NCBI GenBank assembly: GCA_903932755.1
Contig: CAIZHL010000140.1
Location: 1-9,637 of the forward strand
Direction: 5' to 3'
Source of the DNA: an uncultured beta proteobacterium
Lineage (GTDB): Bacteria; Pseudomonadota; Gammaproteobacteria; Burkholderiales; Rhodocyclaceae
DNA: 9,637 nucleotides
This document shows, one piece after another, positions 6,218 through 9,637 of this stretch. Every line of letters starts with the position of its first letter. The first letter of the stretch is position 1. Under the pieces are notes generated by a model that was not told the origin of the DNA, searched no databases, and saw only the letters and a list, made by a program, of their open reading frames with translations. A program made the translations under genes and the position numbers.

Positions 6218-7003
6218 TCATTGTTTGACGGCATGGTGTTTGATGGTGGCGAGCTTTCCGCTCAGGCCGCGATCGATCAGCGACGGCGATACGCCGTTGA
6301 TCCAGGCGAACAGGCGCTCCGGAAAGCCGAGGTGGCTTTCGCTGGCGTTGTTCTGCAGCGTCCTGACGATTCCCGCGGCAACGTGCGCCGGCGAGTCGCT
6401 GGTGTTCTTGAGTGCGGCGTTCAGGCGGTTGACGGCGGCCGAGTTGAGCGGCGTATCGATCGCGCGCGGCGCAATGTGGATCACCCGGACCGACGAGTCG
6501 GCCAGTTCGCGGCGCAGGGCCTGGGAAAAGCCGCGCAGTCCGGCCTTGGCCGATGAGTAAGCGGCGAAGCCGGCGAAGGGAATGCTGCCGAAGGTGGAAC
6601 CGATGTTGACCACGGCGGCCTCGGGCTGCGACTTGAGCCAGGGCAGCAGCGCGTGGGTGAGGCGGATCGGCACCACCAGATTGGTCGCCATGATCTGCTC
6701 GACCTCGTTCCAGTCCTGGCTTTCCAGCAGGCCGAAGCCGCCGATTCCGGCATTGTTGATCAGCATGTTCGCATTGAAGCGGCGGGCCGCCGATGCGGCG
6801 GCGGCAATCCCGTCCGCGGTGGAGAGGTCGGCTTGCAGGCGGACGCATTCCGCCCCGGCGGTGAGCGGAATCGCGGCCAGCTTGTCGGGATTGCGGCCGG
6901 TCAGCAGCAGCGCCGCACCGGCGGCCGAGAGTTGCCTGGCCAGGACTTCGCCGAGGCCGCCGGTGGCGCCGGTGAGGAGGATGCGGGCTCCGTTCAGTTG
7001 CAT
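6218..7003 (-). CDS. Short-chain dehydrogenase/reductase (classical SDR)
   Basis: 261 residues, close to the usual 250 of classical SDRs. The NAD(P)-binding TGATGGLG (11-18) starts the Rossmann fold, TGR with Arg37 after beta-2 favours NADPH, Asp59 (ADL) contacts adenine, and NNAG (83-86) follows. The catalytic tetrad is complete: Asn108, Ser136 (NIGS), Tyr149 and Lys153 (YSSAK). The C-terminal part carries an extra hydrophobic/basic extension (LFAWINGVSPSLIDRG), seen in SDRs that act on lipophilic substrates near membranes. The start at 7003 has a good Shine-Dalgarno (AAGGGAG, 7 nt before ATG) and lies inside the 3' end of the heme-oxygenase-fold gene (10-nt overlap), so translation is probably coupled. 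The same frame runs open far upstream, but only as a shadow. It likely reduces or oxidises a carbonyl/alcohol in the pathway of the two upstream enzymes; substrate unknown. Confidence 0.92.
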   Translation of the reverse strand: MQLNGARILLTGATGGLGEVLARQLSAAGAALLLTGRNPDKLAAIPLTAGAECVRLQADLSTADGIAAAASAARRFNANMLINNAGIGGFGLLESQDWNEVEQIMATNLVVPIRLTHALLPWLKSQPEAAVVNIGSTFGSIPFAGFAAYSSAKAGLRGFSQALRRELADSSVRVIHIAPRAIDTPLNSAAVNRLNAALKNTSDSPAHVAAGIVRTLQNNASESHLGFPERLFAWINGVSPSLIDRGLSGKLATIKHHAVKQ

Positions 7004-7668
7004 GACGCGGCTCCCTTCGGCGTTGCCGTGGGCAGCGCGCGAAACACGTCGCCGTAGAGTTTGAAGAAGACCCGTGCGCAGTGGAAGACTTCGGCCTGGT
7101 CGTCCGCCGTCATCTTGTCCAGCAGGCGGGCCAGGTGCTGGGTGTGTTCCTGGTCCAGCGTGCCGTGCGAGCGAAGGTAGGAGAAGGCCTTGTCCGGCAG
7201 TCCCAGCGCCTGCTGGATCTTGTCGGCGGCGGTCAAGGCCAGCGCGACACTGGTGCCTTCCAGAACGAAAACCATGCCGAAGAATCCGGCCGGATTGCGC
7301 CGGTTGATCAGGTCGTAGGCATAGGCCACCATGACTTCGGCCGGCAGATCGGGCTGGCTCGCCCGCACCATCTCGGCATCTCCGCCGGCTGCAGCAATGT
7401 CGTTGAGGATCCACTCTTCATGGCCGATTTCCTCGTCGATGTATTCGGCCACCGCCTTGCGCATCCAGGCCTGACGCTCCGGCAGGCGCCCGCCGAGGTT
7501 CATCAGGAGCGGCGTGGTGTGGCGCACGTGGTGGAAAGCCTGGCCGAGGAATGCCAGGTAGCTGTCGCGCGTGACGCGACCCTGCAGGCAATCGGCGATG
7601 ATCGGTGCGGCAAGGAGTTCGGTGCGGGCTTCCTTCGTGGCGTCAGTCAGTTGCTCATAAAACGGCAT
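6994..7668 (-). CDS. Heme-oxygenase-fold iron enzyme, TenA/PqqC/UndA-like (HDO-type candidate)
   Basis: 224 residues, all-helical by appearance. Candidate metal ligands fall in three places: FHHVRHT (His46, His47, His50), EEIGHEEW (Glu79, Glu80, His83, Glu84) with E-x-x-H spacing like the Glu101/His104 pair of the 1-undecene-forming oxidase UndA, and TLDQEHTQH (Asp172, Glu174, His175, His178). Glu137 lies in a conserved-looking FVLEGTS helix. No cysteine occurs between residues 28 and 196, so the nucleophilic Cys of true TenA thiaminase II (Cys135 in B. subtilis) is missing and a thiaminase role is unlikely. A non-heme iron or diiron oxidase acting on the acid activated by the neighbouring ligase is the attractive reading, but this is inference; PqqC-like cofactor-free chemistry is an alternative. 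ATG at 7668 has AAGGA upstream; the 15-residue longer start has no support. It overlaps the ligase by 14 nt and the SDR by 10 nt. Confidence 0.8.
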   Translation of the reverse strand: MPFYEQLTDATKEARTELLAAPIIADCLQGRVTRDSYLAFLGQAFHHVRHTTPLLMNLGGRLPERQAWMRKAVAEYIDEEIGHEEWILNDIAAAGGDAEMVRASQPDLPAEVMVAYAYDLINRRNPAGFFGMVFVLEGTSVALALTAADKIQQALGLPDKAFSYLRSHGTLDQEHTQHLARLLDKMTADDQAEVFHCARVFFKLYGDVFRALPTATPKGAASCN

Positions 7669-9130
7669 TGCGGAATTCCTTTTCGGTGTGAAGTGCGGTG
7701 ATGGCGGCGGCATAGCGTTCGGCGACGCGGTCGCGGACCGGCCGTCCGTTTCCTGTGGCCAACCCGTTGGCGGCGGTAAAGGCTTCGCCGGGAATCCAGT
7801 TGGCGATGCGCGCGTAGTCGGGCAGGGTCGCGTTGGCGCCCTTGACCGCCAGGTCGATCGCGGTCGGGGAGACGCCGGGCATCGGCACCAGGATCGCGCT
7901 CAATGCCGGCTGTCCGTCCCCGACGACGACCGCCTGGAGGATGCGCGGATCGGCCAGCAGCGCCGCTTCCGGCCATTCCGGCGAGACATTGCGGCCGTAG
8001 GAGGTAATCAGCAGGTTCTTGTAGCGCCCGGCGAGATGCAGGTGGCCGCGGGCATCGAATTCGCCGAGGTCGCCGGTGGCGAATTCGCCGGTCGTACCCC
8101 TGGCCGAACCGAGGTAGCCAAGGAAGGCGCGGGTGCGGACCACGACCTCGCCCTCCCACAGGGTGATCCGCGCATGCCGCAGGGGTCGCCCGACGCCGTC
8201 GGCATCGTCGCCGGGCCGGTTCAGGGTCAGCACCGACCCGCCTTCGGTCAGGCCGTAGCCCTGGTAGGCCGGGATGCCGAGCTTGCGCGCCTCTTCGATC
8301 AAATCGGGGGCCACGCGGGCGCCGCCGACCGCGACAAATGCCAGCGCCTCGGCGGGACGGCGCCCGGAGGTATTCAGGAAGGCCGTCCAGGCCTTCAGCA
8401 GTTCCGGAACCAGAATCATGCTGTTGGCATTGGCATGGCGGACTGCGGCGTCGAGTACGCCCGGGTCGAAACCGGCCATGCCGCGCCAGCCCAGGTCATG
8501 CAGCGGCGGCAGGTGCACCGCCATGCCGCGCAGCAGCGGGGCATACACGCCGGCCACGTTTTCCAGCAGCAGGGACAGCGGGAGCGCGGCCAGGTGGCGG
8601 CGCAGGGGCAGGTCGGACAGCCGCTCGCGGACCGCCTGCGCGGTGTCGATCAGGCCGTCGCCGCTCAGGCAAACCCCTTTCGGTGCCCCGGTGCTGCCGG
8701 ACGTGAAGGAAATCTTGGCGGTACCCGCCGGCAGTGCGACCGGCTCGACGACGCGCTGCATCCAGGTCAGCCCCTGCCAGTTGCCGATGATGGCAAAGCC
8801 GAGGTCAAGCGCGCCGATGCGTGCCGGCTGGTCGGTCAGCACCACGTCGGCAGCGGTCTGCTCCAGCGCATGACCCAGCTGCCCTACGCTGAAAAAGCCG
8901 GGCAGCGGAAGGTGGACGATGCCGGCTTCCTGGGCGGCCAGATCAGCCAGCACCCAGGCGGGCGAGTTGTCGGCGAGGACGCCGAGCACGCGGCAGCCGG
9001 CAAGGCGCTTGTTCAGTTCGAGCATTTCGCCGCAGATCTCGCGGGCCCGCCATTCGCGGCTGCCGGAAATCAATAGCGGCTGCTCGGGGTCGGCCGCCGC
9101 CAACTCGGCAAGCCAGGAAAAACGGCTCAT
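7655..9130 (-). CDS. AMP-binding (acyl-CoA synthetase-like) adenylating enzyme
   Basis: 491 residues of the ANL superfamily, expected to activate a carboxylic acid as acyl-AMP and probably pass it to CoA or another thiol. Visible core motifs: P-loop FTSGSTGAPKG (about 142-152), YGLTEGG (292-298), TGD with Asp354, GRYKN with Arg369, then SYGRNVSPE (377-385), the long-chain synthetase form of the hinge region. At the end, where most family members carry the catalytic A10 lysine, it reads ATGNGRPVR (458-466), so Arg463 appears to replace Lys. The ATG at 9130 was chosen because GGGGA lies 8 nt upstream and the family N-terminus begins there; the in-frame extension to 9493 only shadows the radical SAM gene. 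It is slightly short compared with FadD (about 560). Its 3' end overlaps the next gene by 14 nt. A fatty or aryl acid substrate is inferred from the family, not shown. Confidence 0.88.
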   Translation of the reverse strand: MSRFSWLAELAAADPEQPLLISGSREWRAREICGEMLELNKRLAGCRVLGVLADNSPAWVLADLAAQEAGIVHLPLPGFFSVGQLGHALEQTAADVVLTDQPARIGALDLGFAIIGNWQGLTWMQRVVEPVALPAGTAKISFTSGSTGAPKGVCLSGDGLIDTAQAVRERLSDLPLRRHLAALPLSLLLENVAGVYAPLLRGMAVHLPPLHDLGWRGMAGFDPGVLDAAVRHANANSMILVPELLKAWTAFLNTSGRRPAEALAFVAVGGARVAPDLIEEARKLGIPAYQGYGLTEGGSVLTLNRPGDDADGVGRPLRHARITLWEGEVVVRTRAFLGYLGSARGTTGEFATGDLGEFDARGHLHLAGRYKNLLITSYGRNVSPEWPEAALLADPRILQAVVVGDGQPALSAILVPMPGVSPTAIDLAVKGANATLPDYARIANWIPGEAFTAANGLATGNGRPVRDRVAERYAAAITALHTEKEFRNAVL

Positions 9131-9143
9131 GACATTTCCCCGT

Positions 9144-9637
9144 TCAAAACCCGATCGCGCTGCGCGCGTCCTGGATGCGGATCGCCGCCAGCGAGGCGCC
9201 GACCTTGGCCAGTTCGACCGGGCCGTAGCGATCACGCATGTTGCAGGAGTTGCACAGTTCGGCGATCGCCGGCATGCCGTGGCGGCGGGCCAGGACATCA
9301 TGGATGCTGTGGGTGGCCACATGGCCGATGGTGTGCTTGTGGCTGATGTCGTTGTAGCAATACAGGTACTCGCCGGTAGCCGAGACGAAGACATCGATGT
9401 TGCGCGGGATGCACTTGAAGCTGTTGCTGCGCCATTGCCGCAGGACTTCGACCGTGCTCGGGATGAAGGGGATCTCCTGCGACTGGAGGCCATGTTCCTT
9501 GATCAGCGCACGCAGTTTGCGGGTGGCCAGCTGGTGCTCGGTCAGGCTGCCGCCGCGGTTGTACAGCGTCGGCGACATGGTCAGTACGTTGATGCCTTCC
9601 GAGCGAAGCCAGCCGATGGTGTCGGGCAGGCTCGGCA
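9144..9637 (-). CDS. Radical SAM protein, C-terminal SPASM-like part (5' end outside window)
   Basis: The reading frame stays open to the right edge, so this is the C-terminal part (about 163 residues) of a longer protein; the frame upstream of the internal ATG at 9578 reads smoothly (LPDTIGWLRSEGINVLT) and that ATG is not the start. Numbering from that ATG, cysteines sit at 56 (FKCIP), 74 (YLYCYND), 109 and 112 (LCNSCNMRD). A Cys, then G-x-hydrophobic-x-x-C, then an 'IGHV...SIHDVL' stretch and a closing CxxC is the layout of SPASM/twitch auxiliary iron-sulfur domains. The CxxxCxxC radical SAM motif itself must lie beyond the window, so the radical SAM call rests on this tail only. It is the furthest-upstream visible gene of the operon: its TGA is 13 nt before the acyl-CoA-synthetase-like gene. 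Substrate unknown; peptide modification or small-molecule maturation are both possible. Confidence 0.75.
   Translation of the reverse strand, partial: PSLPDTIGWLRSEGINVLTMSPTLYNRGGSLTEHQLATRKLRALIKEHGLQSQEIPFIPSTVEVLRQWRSNSFKCIPRNIDVFVSATGEYLYCYNDISHKHTIGHVATHSIHDVLARRHGMPAIAELCNSCNMRDRYGPVELAKVGASLAAIRIQDARSAIGF

Noticed and set aside
7004..7414. A 5' extension of the SDR frame to 7414
   Set aside because: The extension is Arg/Gly/Pro-rich shadow of the heme-oxygenase-fold gene, while the ATG at 7003 has a strong Shine-Dalgarno and begins the Rossmann fold.
6994..7668. Calling this gene a TenA thiaminase or transcriptional regulator
   Set aside because: The active-site Cys region is absent and there is no DNA-binding domain; no thiamine gene or riboswitch lies nearby.
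7688..9076. A 462-codon open frame on the + strand, antisense to the AMP-ligase gene
   Set aside because: It is a shadow of codon bias in GC-rich DNA: low-complexity Gln/Gly/Arg/Ala composition, no recognisable motif, and the minus-strand gene in the same place has all family motifs.
9131..9493. A 121-residue N-terminal extension of the AMP-ligase
   Set aside because: It is Ser/Arg/Thr-rich and antiphase to the radical SAM C-terminus, which carries the SPASM cysteines; the ATG at 9130 has a good ribosome-binding site.

Overview
The window looks like a high-GC proteobacterial chromosome, most likely betaproteobacterial (a Rhodocyclales-type genome is my guess, not proven). The grounds are a clear Gram-negative LPS-core enzyme (WaaG), a QseB/PmrA-type two-component system, strong GC bias at third codon positions with long antisense shadow frames, and very compact gene packing. 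Every gene I accept is on the minus strand, so transcription runs from the right end of the window to the left. No tRNA, rRNA, CRISPR array, insertion sequence or phage gene was seen. No gene-free stretch exceeds about 130 bases.

Right block (9637 down to 3500), in transcription order: the C-terminal part of a radical SAM/SPASM protein (cut by the window edge), an acyl-CoA-synthetase-like AMP-binding enzyme, a small heme-oxygenase-fold protein with a candidate iron-binding residue set (TenA/UndA/HDO-like), a short-chain dehydrogenase, an exported TPR protein, an OmpR-type response regulator and its membrane sensor kinase. All gaps are 19 nt or less, and four of the six junctions overlap or abut. 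This looks like one operon. The first four genes have the parts list of a small pathway: carboxylate activation, oxidative chemistry on the activated or free acid, NAD(P)H redox, and a radical SAM step. Neither substrate nor product can be read from the sequence. The TPR protein and two-component system are probably its dedicated sensing arm or are at least co-transcribed with it. This is the part of the window most likely to be a poorly described system.

Boundary (3499 to 3368): two GC-rich hairpins just after the sensor-kinase stop, a perfect TATAAT on the minus strand, and three copies of an 8-bp element (GGCGGGAC), one inverted, arranged around that -10 box. I read this as the end of the first operon and the regulated promoter of the second.

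Left block (3367 down to 89), in transcription order: a class I SAM methyltransferase, an InaA-type member of the lipopolysaccharide kinase family, WaaG (LPS core glucosyltransferase I), a three-helix SxtJ-like membrane protein and a 49-residue DUF5989/SxtK-like membrane protein. Gaps of 9 to 26 nt make it a second operon, devoted to LPS core assembly and decoration. The SxtJ/DUF5989 pair usually accompanies a NodU/CmcH-type carbamoyltransferase. None is present in the window, so it would have to lie beyond position 1. The last 88 bases hold a strong hairpin and no convincing gene.
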